This document shows, one piece after another, positions 35,094 through 43,776 of a stretch of 64,000 bases of DNA. The notes below the pieces were generated by a model. The model was given only the letters and a program-made list of their open reading frames with translations. It made no database searches and was not told the origin of the DNA. The position numbers and the translations under genes are program-made. Source of the stretch: Pseudomonas sp. B21-015 (GTDB taxonomy: Bacteria; Pseudomonadota; Gammaproteobacteria; Pseudomonadales; Pseudomonadaceae). The stretch's first letter is position 1. Each line of letters starts with the position of its first letter. Location: assembly GCF_024749285.1 (NCBI RefSeq), contig NZ_CP087196.1, positions 2,852,001 through 2,916,000 of the forward strand, written 5' to 3'.

Positions 35094-38000
35094 GCGAGGG
35101 GCGCTTCAATCTTTCCGCGATCGCCGTTCGTGAGCGATCTATTACGGTATTTCTGATCTTCCTGATTGCCGTTGCAGGCACCCTGGCGTTCTTTCAGCTG
35201 GGACGTGCGGAAGATCCTCCGTTTACGGTCAAGCAGTTGACGGTCATTACCGCGTGGCCGGGCGCCACGGCGCAGGAGATGCAGGATCAGGTAGCAGAGC
35301 CACTTGAAAAACGCCTGCAAGAACTGAAATGGTACGACCGCACGGAAACCTACACCCGTCCTGGCCTCGCTTTCACGATGGTGTCACTGCTCGATAGCAC
35401 GCCGCCCTCGCAAGTGCAGGAGGAGTTCTATCAGGCGCGTAAAAAGCTCGACGACGAAGCCACCAAGCTACCGGCGGGTGTGATCGGGCCATTGGTCAAT
35501 GACGAGTATTCGGACGTGACGTTTGCGCTTTTCGCCCTCAAAGCCAAAGGCGAGCCGCAGCGACTGTTGGTGCGTGATGCAGAGTCGTTGCGCCAACAAC
35601 TGTTGCATGTGCCGGGCGTGAAGAAGGTCAACATCATCGGTGAGCAAGCCGAGCGCATTTTTGTGTCCTTCTCCCATGACCGACTGGCCACCTTGGGCGT
35701 TTCTCCCCAGGACATCTTCGCCGCGCTGAATAGCCAGAACGTGCTCACACCCGCCGGTTCCATCGAAACCAACGGGCCGCAGGTTTTCCTGCGGGTGGAT
35801 GGCGCTTTCGATAAATTGGAGAAAATTCGTGACACGCCCCTGGCGATTCAGGGGCGCACCTTGAAGCTCTCGGACGTGGCGACGGTTGAACGAGGCTACG
35901 AAGACCCTGCCACCTTCCTGGTGCGCAATAACGGCGAAGAGGCCTTGTTGCTGGGGGTCATAATGCGCGAGGGCTGGAATGGCCTGGACCTGGGCAAGGC
36001 GCTGGACGCCGAGACGACGAAGATAAATGAAGGCATGCCGCTGGGCATGACGCTGACCAAGGTCACTGATCAAGCGGTGAACATTGACTCGGCCGTTGGC
36101 GAGTTCATGGTCAAATTTTTTGTCGCGCTGCTTGTGGTGATGCTTGTCTGCTTTCTCAGCATGGGCTGGCGGGTAGGCCTCGTGGTCGCAGCGGCGGTAC
36201 CGTTGACGCTGGCGATAGTGTTTGTGGTGATGGCGGCCACCGGAAAGAACTTTGACCGTATTACCCTCGGCTCGTTGATTCTGGCGCTGGGACTGCTGGT
36301 GGACGACGCGATCATTGCCATCGAAATGATGGTGGTGAAAATGGAAGAGGGCTACGACCGCATCAAAGCTTGCGCGTACGCCTGGAGTCATACGGCCGCG
36401 CCGATGCTTGCCGGTACGCTAGTGACGGCTATCGGCTTTTTGCCGAACGGCTTCGCGCAATCGACAGCCGGCGAGTACACCAGCAACATGTTCTGGATCG
36501 TGGGCATTGCTTTGATCGCTTCCTGGGTCGTCGCGGTGGCCTTCACCCCTTACCTTGGGGTGAAGTTGTTGCCAAACATCAAGAAGGTAGAGGGTGGGCA
36601 TGCGGCTATCTACAACACTCCCCGTTACAACCGCTTTCGCGGAGTTCTGACACGGGTCATCGCCCGCAAATGGCTGGTGGCTGGCACGGTTATCACGCTG
36701 CTTTTCGTGGCAGTTTTAGGCATGAGCCTGGTGAAGAAGCAGTTCTTCCCGACCTCTGACCGTCCCGAGGTAATGGTCGAGGTGCAAATGCCCTACGGAA
36801 CCTCCATCGAGCAGACCAGTGCCACTGCCGCAAAGGTCGAGGCCTGGCTGCAAAAGCAGGAAGAGGCAAAAATCGTCACGGCCTATATTGGGCAGGGGGC
36901 GCCACGCTTCTTCCTGGCGATGGCGCCAGAACTGCCCGATCCATCGTTCGCGAAGATCGTAGTGCTGACGGACAGTCAGGAGGCACGTGAAACCCTCAAA
37001 CTCCGCTTTCGCGAAGCGGTCGCTGAAGGACTCGCCCCAGAGGCTCGTGTCAGGGCGTCTCAAATTGTATTTGGTCCTTATTCGCCATTTCCGGTGGCCT
37101 ACCGGGTGATGGGACCTGATCCGTCAAAGTTGCGTGAGATTGCGGGCCAGGTACAGGACGTGTTGCAGTCGAGCCCGATGATGAGAACCGTCAACACCGA
37201 TTGGGGACCGCTGACGCCGACGCTGCATTTCGCTCTGGATCAGGATCGCCTGGAGGCGGTGGGGTTGACGTCAAGCTCAGTCGCGCAGCAACTGCAGTTC
37301 CTGCTGGCCGGAGTACCGATCACCGCAGTTCGTGAGGACATTCGCTCGGTGCAGGTGGTTGGTCGCGCAGCGGGGGATATCAGGCTCGATCCCGCCAAGA
37401 TAGAAGGTTTTACGCTGGTAGGCACGGCGGGTCAGCGGATTCCGCTGTCTCAGGTGGGAGAGGTCGATGTTCGTATGGAGGATCCGACCCTCCGACGTCG
37501 TGACCGCATGCCGACCATCACCGTGCGTGGTGACATTGCCGAAGGCTTGCAGCCGCCCGACGTTTCAAGCGTGGTCATGAAGGAGTTGCAGCCGATCATT
37601 GAGAAACTGCCTGGCGGGTACCGGATTGAGCAGGCGGGTGCAATCGAGGAGTCAGGCAAGGCTGGTAAGGCGATTTTACCGTTGCTGCCAATCATGATAG
37701 CCATGACATTGCTCATCATCATTCTGCAGGTCCGTTCAATCTCGGCGTTGATCATGGTGTTCCTTACCTCGCCGTTAGGGTTGATTGGTGTGGTACCGAC
37801 ACTGCTTGTCTTCCAGCAGCCGTTTGGTATCAATGCTCTGGTCGGTTTAATCGCGTTGTCGGGCATCTTGATGCGCAATACGCTGATTCTGATTGGGCAA
37901 ATCCATCACAACGCGCAAGAAGGGCTGGACCCGTTTCACGCAGTAGTCGAAGCCACGGTACAACGTGCCCGCCCGGTACTGCTGACAGCGCTTGCGGCAA

Positions 38001-38239
38001 TCCTGGCATTCATTCCGCTGACACACTCCGTCTTCTGGGGGACGCTGGCCTACACGCTAATCGGAGGCACATTCGTCGGAACCATCATGACGCTGGTGTT
38101 CCTGCCAGCGATGTACGCCATCTGGTTCAAGATCCGTCCTGACAATACGGGTCAAACTGAAACAGCGAATAAGCAAGCCAGCCTAGTGGATAGGACGCCA
38201 CCCCGTCCTCTCGACGTTCACCTGACCACAAAGCTTTAG
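35090..38239 (+). CDS. RND-family efflux pump, inner-membrane permease
   Basis: 1049 aa, full length for the AcrB/HAE family, with helix 1 at about 17-35 and two groups of helices around large periplasmic loops. The proton-relay pair Asp405-Asp406 sits in LGLLVDDAIIAIE, as in AcrB. The early periplasmic porter domain reads AWPGATAQEMQDQVAEPLEK. It forms a tripartite exporter with the adjoining adaptor and lipoprotein. Its similarity appears closer to TriC-like/VexF-type pumps than to MexB, judging by the short, divergent porter loops, but that is an impression only. Substrates are unknown. Confidence 0.92.
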   Translation: MSEGRFNLSAIAVRERSITVFLIFLIAVAGTLAFFQLGRAEDPPFTVKQLTVITAWPGATAQEMQDQVAEPLEKRLQELKWYDRTETYTRPGLAFTMVSLLDSTPPSQVQEEFYQARKKLDDEATKLPAGVIGPLVNDEYSDVTFALFALKAKGEPQRLLVRDAESLRQQLLHVPGVKKVNIIGEQAERIFVSFSHDRLATLGVSPQDIFAALNSQNVLTPAGSIETNGPQVFLRVDGAFDKLEKIRDTPLAIQGRTLKLSDVATVERGYEDPATFLVRNNGEEALLLGVIMREGWNGLDLGKALDAETTKINEGMPLGMTLTKVTDQAVNIDSAVGEFMVKFFVALLVVMLVCFLSMGWRVGLVVAAAVPLTLAIVFVVMAATGKNFDRITLGSLILALGLLVDDAIIAIEMMVVKMEEGYDRIKACAYAWSHTAAPMLAGTLVTAIGFLPNGFAQSTAGEYTSNMFWIVGIALIASWVVAVAFTPYLGVKLLPNIKKVEGGHAAIYNTPRYNRFRGVLTRVIARKWLVAGTVITLLFVAVLGMSLVKKQFFPTSDRPEVMVEVQMPYGTSIEQTSATAAKVEAWLQKQEEAKIVTAYIGQGAPRFFLAMAPELPDPSFAKIVVLTDSQEARETLKLRFREAVAEGLAPEARVRASQIVFGPYSPFPVAYRVMGPDPSKLREIAGQVQDVLQSSPMMRTVNTDWGPLTPTLHFALDQDRLEAVGLTSSSVAQQLQFLLAGVPITAVREDIRSVQVVGRAAGDIRLDPAKIEGFTLVGTAGQRIPLSQVGEVDVRMEDPTLRRRDRMPTITVRGDIAEGLQPPDVSSVVMKELQPIIEKLPGGYRIEQAGAIEESGKAGKAILPLLPIMIAMTLLIIILQVRSISALIMVFLTSPLGLIGVVPTLLVFQQPFGINALVGLIALSGILMRNTLILIGQIHHNAQEGLDPFHAVVEATVQRARPVLLTALAAILAFIPLTHSVFWGTLAYTLIGGTFVGTIMTLVFLPAMYAIWFKIRPDNTGQTETANKQASLVDRTPPRPLDVHLTTKL

Positions 38240-38297
38240 CCATAGGCCATAGCTTGCTGCTTTTAGTGGGCGTCGACTGAAAAATGAAGAGGGTCCA

Positions 38298-38402
38298 ATG
38301 ATTAGTCTCGAAGGTTAAAAGCGAATCGTAGTCACGGGCGTCGGAGTTGTCGGGCCTCTGGGGTGCGGAGTAGAAGAAGTCTGGAAGAGGCTGCTGGCAG
38401 CA
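38298..38402 (+). pseudogene. 5' fragment of a fabF-type ketosynthase gene
   Basis: A ribosome site (AGAGGG) and ATG open MISLEG; an in-frame TAA at 38316 follows, then KRIVVTGVGVVGPLGCGVEE and VWKRLLA. That is the canonical N-terminus of FabF/KAS II proteins. The homology ends near 38400, exactly where the GlxA-type reading frame becomes recognisable. Only about 30 of some 410 residues remain, so this is a recombination scar. Confidence 0.8.
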
Positions 38403-39223
38403 CCGGCATCGCACTCATGGCGCACAAGACGCTTGAACAGGAGCGTCTTGAAAACAAGGCCATCGACACGTTGATCGTGACGTCGGGCTGGAAAGCCATG
38501 GATCAGCTGGATCAGACGGCCATCGAGTGGAGCCGCACGCGTGCCAGCAATGTCAGGCGTGTGTGCTCGATCTGTGTCGGGGCCTTCGCCTTGGCCGAAT
38601 CAGGACTTTTGGATGGTCGAAAGGCAACGACCCACTGGCGGATGGCACGCAGCCTGGCCGAGCGCTATCCCAACGTGCAGGTGGATCCCAACCCGATTTG
38701 GGTCAAGGACGGCAACCTGTACACCTCGGCAGGCATATCGGCGGGAATCGATCTTGCGCTCGCATTGGTCAGCGAAGACCTGGGTGACGACACCGCCTTG
38801 GAGATCGCGAAAAATCTGGTTCTGTTTCTGCGACGCCCAGGCGGTCAGGCACAGTTCAGCGTCGCACTCCAGTCGCAGCATGCGACAGGTTCGAACCTGG
38901 ATGAGTTATGCGTCTGGATCAGTGAACATCTACATTCGGAGCTGACGGTCGAGATACTTGCAGACAGGCTCGCCACCAGTGTGAGGACCTTGATTCGCAT
39001 GTTTCAGAGGGAATTCAAGACAACGCCTGCCAAGTACGTCGAGGACGTCCGGGTCGAAGCGGCCTGTCGGCAAATAGAGCTGGGAAGGCGGTCGATGGAG
39101 GAGGTAGCGCGCCGATGCGGCTACCACAGTGTCGACGTGCTCAGAAAAGCCTTCGTGCGACGCATGGAGGTGAGTCCAAAGGAGTACGCACAACGTTTCG
39201 CACCAGTTAACGAACCCGCTTAG
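38363..39223 (+). CDS. GlxA/AraC-family regulator lacking its native N-terminus
   Basis: 286 aa. After about residue 17 it is a DJ-1/PfpI-like domain (IDTLIVTSGW, CSICVGAFALAESGLLDG, ATTHWR, SAGISAGIDLALALV) followed by an AraC helix-turn-helix (LTVEILADRLATSVRTLIRM; MEEVARRCGYHSVDVLRKAF). Compared with the intact paralog at 62 kb, roughly 45 native residues before the DTLIV strand are missing. They are replaced by sequence from the fabF fragment read in another frame. The DNA-binding half is intact, so the product might still bind DNA, but the PfpI fold is incomplete. An ATG at 38417 is an alternative start. Confidence 0.7.
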   Translation: MRSRRSLEEAAGSTGIALMAHKTLEQERLENKAIDTLIVTSGWKAMDQLDQTAIEWSRTRASNVRRVCSICVGAFALAESGLLDGRKATTHWRMARSLAERYPNVQVDPNPIWVKDGNLYTSAGISAGIDLALALVSEDLGDDTALEIAKNLVLFLRRPGGQAQFSVALQSQHATGSNLDELCVWISEHLHSELTVEILADRLATSVRTLIRMFQREFKTTPAKYVEDVRVEAACRQIELGRRSMEEVARRCGYHSVDVLRKAFVRRMEVSPKEYAQRFAPVNEPA

Positions 39224-39450
39224 GCCGCAGCACTAATGTGACTTGTAATGGTCAATAAATCCCGCACGACCGTCAGCGGTCGTACTGCTCGGAGCCGACC
39301 GGATCCGCATCGGCATTTTGATTAAGGACAGTGACAGCATGCTCCCCGCAATCTAATCAGCAAGCGCCGCCACCCGGCTCCGAGTTCCGAGCTCCGTGAA
39401 TCGGGGCTCACCGTATGTTTACCCCTCAATCCAATTCGAAGATTAAAAGC
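39224..39450. other. Intergenic region before the nuclease gene
   Basis: About 230 bases. A hairpin ACGACCG-TCAG-CGGTCGT at 39266-39283 could terminate the glxA transcript, although no T-tract follows. Nothing else is recognised. Confidence 0.4.
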
Positions 39451-40323
39451 ATGCACCTACGCAAAATTGCAGTTGGGCTATCGGCCCTTGTTTTGCTCTC
39501 GACCGGGGCAGAAGCCCGCAGTCTGCTGGATTTCATCAAGCCCCCCACCCAGCATCAGCAACAAGCGTCCCACTCGGGCTCGATCAGCCAGAACGCGGCT
39601 CTGGAACTCTATTCAAACAAACAGAAACAGGCATCGTTTGACGGCTGCGCAGAACTGTTCCCTGCAGCGAAACCGATCAACACGGCCACTGTGCCTGCCA
39701 CAATGAAACCCTTGGCCCTGTGTTCCGACAACTTCGCGGTGCTGTACTCGCAAACCAGCAAGACGCCGCTGGTAGTGGTCGAACGCCTTAATGCGGCCCA
39801 GTTGCAGGATGCCAAAGGGGAGGAGCGCACCAACCAGTTCTACCCGGACCCACGCATCCCAAAGAGTGGACGGGCAGAGTTGAGCGACTACCGTAGCCAA
39901 CATCCGGCCGTGGACCGTGGTCATCAATCCCCGGCGGCCGATGCACCAAACCCCAATGCAATGGCCCAATCCTTTGCGCTGTCGAACATGGTGCCGCAAG
40001 ACCCAACCAACAACCGGAAGATCTGGAGTAAGGTTGAGTCGGATGTCAGAAAGTTTGCCAAGCGAGCCGATGGCAATGTTTTTGTCTTTACCGGCCCGCT
40101 CTTTGACTCAGGCCACGCCACCATCGGCGACAACAAGGTCTGGGTGCCGACCCGTCTGTTCAAGCTGGTTTACGACGCATCGTCCAAGCGTGCCTGGGCC
40201 TATGTACTGCCCAACGCTGAAACCCGTATCGAGAGACCGATGGACTATGACACTTTCGTGAAGAGTACCGGGCTCAAACTGCTGGGAAATCTGCCGGTCA
40301 CAGGTTCCATAGGGCGCTCTTGA
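39451..40323 (+). CDS. Secreted DNA/RNA non-specific endonuclease (His-Me/NUC1 family)
   Basis: 290 aa from the ATG at 39451, which begins a clear signal peptide (MHLRKIAVGLSALVLLSTG, cleavage after AEA). The catalytic DRGH motif is present (His158 in VDRGHQSPAAD), followed by the metal-binding region NMVPQDPTNNRKIW. Such enzymes cut DNA and RNA outside the cytoplasm, for nutrient recovery or matrix DNA breakdown. An upstream in-frame ATG at 39415 would add 12 residues ahead of the signal. It stands alone, with no immunity-like gene beside it. Confidence 0.88.
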   Translation: MHLRKIAVGLSALVLLSTGAEARSLLDFIKPPTQHQQQASHSGSISQNAALELYSNKQKQASFDGCAELFPAAKPINTATVPATMKPLALCSDNFAVLYSQTSKTPLVVVERLNAAQLQDAKGEERTNQFYPDPRIPKSGRAELSDYRSQHPAVDRGHQSPAADAPNPNAMAQSFALSNMVPQDPTNNRKIWSKVESDVRKFAKRADGNVFVFTGPLFDSGHATIGDNKVWVPTRLFKLVYDASSKRAWAYVLPNAETRIERPMDYDTFVKSTGLKLLGNLPVTGSIGRS

Positions 40324-40338
40324 TGGCTTGATGAATGG

Positions 40339-40375
40339 CACCCCAAAGGCTAGGTGCATCCGATGGGGTGTTTCA
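40339..40375 (+). terminator. Candidate terminator after the nuclease gene
   Basis: Inverted repeat CACCCCA (40339-40345) and TGGGGTG (40364-40370) with an 18-base loop, followed by TTTCATT. Confidence 0.45.
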
Positions 40376-40529
40376 TTCGCGGATAACGTTCAAGCAACCA
40401 TGAGTGGCAGGCTAGACGAACAGGTTGCGTTGGCCGGTTTTGCCCGAAGGCCAGGGCACCGCCGCGCCTTAATAATGAAGGGAAAACAAGAATACTTCAT
40501 GCAAATTTATCGGAAATGCTTGTGTGAAA

Positions 40530-40542
40530 ATTAATAATTAAT
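40530..40542. promoter_or_regulatory. A/T-rich dyad in the lysE promoter region
   Basis: The palindrome ATTAATAATTAAT lies 56 bp before the lysE start inside a very A/T-rich tract. It is the kind of site Lrp/AsnC proteins favour, and an Lrp gene closes this gene island. Confidence 0.4.
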
Positions 40543-40597
40543 TTATAAAAAAATGCACTTCCCCTAATCTTCCAGTATCCATTTCGGAGGTGCATCT

Positions 40598-41230
40598 ATG
40601 TTGATTTTCGTTAAGTCAATGGTCATTGGGCTTTGTATTGCGGCCCCTGTAGGACCCATTGGGCTGTTGTGCATACAGAGGAGTCTTATGCTCGGATGGA
40701 GAGCAGGCTTCGCGACGGGATTGGGGGCGGCAACAGCCGATTCGATCTATGGGTTTGTCGGTGCGCTGGGAATCACAGCTATCATAGCGACACTCATTAG
40801 CTTTAAGCCATGGTTGTGTATTTTGGGAGGGATATTCCTCGCGTACATTGGTTATCAAACAATAAGATCGAAGGGGAGCACGACAGCCTTGGCGGGTGAA
40901 CGAGCCAACATGTTCAAAGCCTACTCGACCACATTGTTTTTGACGCTGTCGAACCCCATGACCATCTTATCGTTTATCGCGATATTTGCCGCCCTGAGTG
41001 ACGGCATGGTCAGCGATCAAAGCAGTCAGCACTCAGTGCTGCCCATGGTGACAGGTATATTCCTGGGCTCGGCTGTCTGGTGGTTGGGGTTGAGCGGATT
41101 CTCCTCCATGTTCAAGGCTCGGATTGCCCAATCAAAGATTAAGTTGATCAACTATTTTTCCGGGGCAACCATAACCATTCTGGGTACCTACCAGGTAGCC
41201 ACTGGCGTTATACTCGCCACAGGAGCCTAA
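40598..41230 (+). CDS. LysE-family amino-acid exporter
   Basis: 210 aa with six hydrophobic segments. The N-terminus GLCIAAPVGPIGLLCIQRSL carries the LysE/RhtB hallmark of a Pro-rich first helix, followed by GWRAGFATGLGAATADSIYG, and NPMTILSFIAIFAAL marks helix 4. These proteins export amino acids or close derivatives from the cytoplasm. GGAGGT lies six bases before the ATG. It converges on the aminotransferase gene of the A/T-rich island and shares a terminator with it, suggesting that it exports the island's product. Confidence 0.88.
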   Translation: MLIFVKSMVIGLCIAAPVGPIGLLCIQRSLMLGWRAGFATGLGAATADSIYGFVGALGITAIIATLISFKPWLCILGGIFLAYIGYQTIRSKGSTTALAGERANMFKAYSTTLFLTLSNPMTILSFIAIFAALSDGMVSDQSSQHSVLPMVTGIFLGSAVWWLGLSGFSSMFKARIAQSKIKLINYFSGATITILGTYQVATGVILATGA

Positions 41231-41243
41231 GCCGCAAGTAATA

Positions 41244-41280
41244 CAAGGCTTATCTCTCATTGACTGATGAATAAGCCTTG
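41244..41280. terminator. Bidirectional terminator between lysE and the aminotransferase gene
   Basis: Perfect 10-bp stem CAAGGCTTAT/ATAAGCCTTG, with an inner TCAT/ATGA pairing shortening the loop. It lies 13 bp after the lysE stop and 32 bp past the opposing gene's stop. Confidence 0.65.
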
Positions 41281-41312
41281 GCATCAGTTCCCTACGGCCC
41301 CATGGGGATGTT

Positions 41313-42569
41313 TTACTGCATTCTAAATTCAATGTATGCCCTGAGGCGGCCTATCGCTTGTTTGATTTCTGATTCTGTCGCATTACTAAACGACAACCTG
41401 ACCTGAGTAACAGCCTCATTCGTCAGTGAAAACAAGGAAGTGGGGAATACGATAACCTTGAAATGTTTGGCGCACTCGCACATTTCAAAATACTCAAAGC
41501 TGAAAGGCAGCTGGACATTAATGAAAAAGCCTCCTGCCGGATGGTTCCAGGTGACATTTTTTCGAGAATCAGCCTTGAGCGGGAATTCGCGTTCAAGGCA
41601 GTCAATCATACAGTTTCGTTTCTTCGTGTAAGACAGCACCCTTGGCTGGTTCAGCGCTTTCAAAGAATAATTGTTCTTTATCAGCAAGCCTCCGACAACC
41701 GCTTGACACAGGGCAGGTGTATTGACCGTGATCAAGCTTTTGGCTTTACACAATCTGCTGCTAAAGGACATCACCCCAGCGCCCTCCGGAGCGACTAGAT
41801 AGCCCATGCGTAATCCCGGAAAAATCGACTTTGAAAAAGAGCCAAGAAGAAAGACTCGACGGCTGTCGATCGACTTCATTGAAGGAATTTTATCTCCCTC
41901 GTACCTGAAGTAGCTGTAGGCATTGTCCTCCAGGATAAAAAAATTCTTTTCATTGGCCAAGGCGAGCAACGCCTTCCTGTCTTCATAGGAAAGGCTGTCA
42001 CCAGTAGGGTTACTAAAATCTGAAATCGCGTACAGCGCTTTTATATTTTCTCCCCTGGCCTCAAGATCTTCAACTACCTTGCGCAGGGCAGATGGATCGA
42101 GAAAGGTGTTCATGGGAACAGGTACAATTTTTATTTTTAATAATTTCGCAATACCCGTGATCCCGGAAAATACAGGGTCTGGCACTAATAAAATACCACC
42201 TTCTTCAAAGATGGATAACAATGTCAAGGTGGCGGCTTCTTGAAACCCCATGCACACGACAATGCTTTCAGGGTTCAAAATCTTTATCCCTTCATCCCTC
42301 TGCAAGTGTTCGGCAATTATCTCATTGATAATTCCGGCGGTTTTTCCATATTGGCAAAGTAATGTTGCAACTGATTGTTCGGTATCGGCGACGTATCGTA
42401 TGTAGCTGGCCAGCCCCTTATCGATGAGGGATGGGTCGCATTGCTCGTCATCAGGTCGACCGGAAGCCAGAGAAATAGCCTCTGGATTCTCATTGGAAAT
42501 CGAGTTTAGAAGATGGATAACGTTCAGAGTAGGGTCTTCGAATATTGTTTTTTCGAATGCACTGGACAC
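41313..42569 (-). CDS. PLP-dependent class I/II aminotransferase
   Basis: 418 aa, fold type I. Seen: SNPTG (Asn187), Asp215 in FILEDNAYSYF, the PLP lysine Lys247 in GSFSKSIFPGLRMGY, and a C-terminal Arg in TQVRLSFS for the substrate carboxylate. The pattern resembles 2-aminoadipate/MocR-type aminotransferases without the GntR DNA-binding part. The start is a GTG at 42569 behind GGGAGA. It is the last of a minus-strand run with the gamma-synthase-like enzyme and the radical SAM protein, though a terminator-like hairpin precedes it. The likely task is transamination of an unusual amino acid or 2-oxo acid; the substrate is unknown. Confidence 0.85.
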   Translation of the reverse strand: MSSAFEKTIFEDPTLNVIHLLNSISNENPEAISLASGRPDDEQCDPSLIDKGLASYIRYVADTEQSVATLLCQYGKTAGIINEIIAEHLQRDEGIKILNPESIVVCMGFQEAATLTLLSIFEEGGILLVPDPVFSGITGIAKLLKIKIVPVPMNTFLDPSALRKVVEDLEARGENIKALYAISDFSNPTGDSLSYEDRKALLALANEKNFFILEDNAYSYFRYEGDKIPSMKSIDSRRVFLLGSFSKSIFPGLRMGYLVAPEGAGVMSFSSRLCKAKSLITVNTPALCQAVVGGLLIKNNYSLKALNQPRVLSYTKKRNCMIDCLEREFPLKADSRKNVTWNHPAGGFFINVQLPFSFEYFEMCECAKHFKVIVFPTSLFSLTNEAVTQVRLSFSNATESEIKQAIGRLRAYIEFRMQ

Positions 42570-42584
42570 ACTCGCTTCTCCCTG

Positions 42585-42616
42585 AAAAACAACGAGCCGT
42601 TGAAGGCTCGCTGTTT
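42585..42616 (-). terminator. Terminator or attenuator inside the A/T-rich operon
   Basis: On the minus strand AACAGCGAGCC-TTCAAC-GGCTCGTTGTT forms a hairpin (one G-T pair) followed by a T-rich run, ending 15 bp before the aminotransferase start. It should reduce read-through from the upstream genes. Confidence 0.6.
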
Positions 42617-42651
42617 ATGATTAACATCCGCTACACAGGTTTAAGAGCGCC

Positions 42652-43776
42652 TTATTGATCAACCATATTTTCCATGGCTTCGAAGGCTTGAAGCAGATCC
42701 TCTTTAAGATCCTCAAGGGCCTCTAAACCAAAACATAATCGAACCAATCCCTTTTCAATCCCCATATCCGCTTTTTCCTGCTCGGTCATCGAGGCATGGC
42801 TTCCACTAAAGGGTTGCGCAACCATCGACGTAACACAGGCCATTCCCGTGCCCGTTCCAAACCATTTGAGGGCGCTGGTGAAGGTCTTGTAGAAGGGAAC
42901 CAGATCTGGCCGAATATCAACAAACACAATGCCACCATAACCTGTCAATTGTTTGCCATCGACTTGCGGATAATAAACATGCTCAATAAAGGGCAGTTCC
43001 CGCAGGTAGTTGAGCATGCTGGAGGTTGTGCTGCTGTGTCTCTCCATGCGCAGATTAAACGTCTGCATGCTTCTGCGAAGCAGCCACGCGCTGTGAGGGG
43101 CTAATATTGAGCCTGAATAAAAGCGACCTTCGAGGAGACGCTTATAAATAGTTTCACTGTTGACAAGAACCAGTCCGCCCATGACATCGCTGTGCCCGGA
43201 GAAATACTTCGTTGCACTGTACAGAGAAATATCGGAGCCAAAGTTTAGAGGCTTTTGAAATATCGGAGTGGCCCATGTGTTATCAACGACTACCAGGGCC
43301 TGTGGGTTGTTTTGCTTAACCGCTCTGCTGACCGCATGAATATCGATATCTTTCAGGAAGGGATTGGTCGGCGTTTCGAAAATAACCATGTCCACATTCG
43401 GTGGCAACGCCTTCAATCCACTTTCCGTGGTGAGATCCAGAATCGTCAGCTCCGCACCGATACGTGCGGCATAACGCTGAAACAGTTTATAAGAGCAGCC
43501 ATAGATATATTTGTTGATCACCAATGACGCACCAGGTTTCAGCAACTCCAAAACCATGTAGATGGCACTCATTCCGGTGCTGTAGGCCAAGGCGTATTCA
43601 CTGCCTTCCAGGGATGCGACAACCTGTTCCAGCTCAGTCACATTGGGGTTGGCTTTTCTCGAGTAGAAGAACGCCGAGTCAGCGCTAAACGCGCTGCACT
43701 GATAAATTGGCGTCACTGATGGATGGGCCTCTCGGTCATCGACCCTGATGTGCAGTATTTCAGTAGACACATTCAT
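42652..43776 (-). CDS. Cystathionine gamma-synthase/gamma-lyase-like PLP enzyme
   Basis: 374 aa of the Cys/Met-metabolism family. Seen: FYSRKANPNVTELE (the Tyr-Ser-Arg phosphate-binding element), YSTGMSAIYMVLELL, VVVDNTWATP with the PLP-binding Asp, and Lys190 in SATKYFSGHSD. Members carry out gamma-replacement, gamma-elimination or beta-elimination on homoserine esters, cystathionine or methionine. The start codon overlaps the stop of the radical SAM gene (ATGA), so the two are produced together. Primary-metabolism copies of this enzyme normally stand with met genes, which are absent here, so a special amino-acid substrate is likely. Confidence 0.87.
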   Translation of the reverse strand: MNVSTEILHIRVDDREAHPSVTPIYQCSAFSADSAFFYSRKANPNVTELEQVVASLEGSEYALAYSTGMSAIYMVLELLKPGASLVINKYIYGCSYKLFQRYAARIGAELTILDLTTESGLKALPPNVDMVIFETPTNPFLKDIDIHAVSRAVKQNNPQALVVVDNTWATPIFQKPLNFGSDISLYSATKYFSGHSDVMGGLVLVNSETIYKRLLEGRFYSGSILAPHSAWLLRRSMQTFNLRMERHSSTTSSMLNYLRELPFIEHVYYPQVDGKQLTGYGGIVFVDIRPDLVPFYKTFTSALKWFGTGTGMACVTSMVAQPFSGSHASMTEQEKADMGIEKGLVRLCFGLEALEDLKEDLLQAFEAMENMVDQ

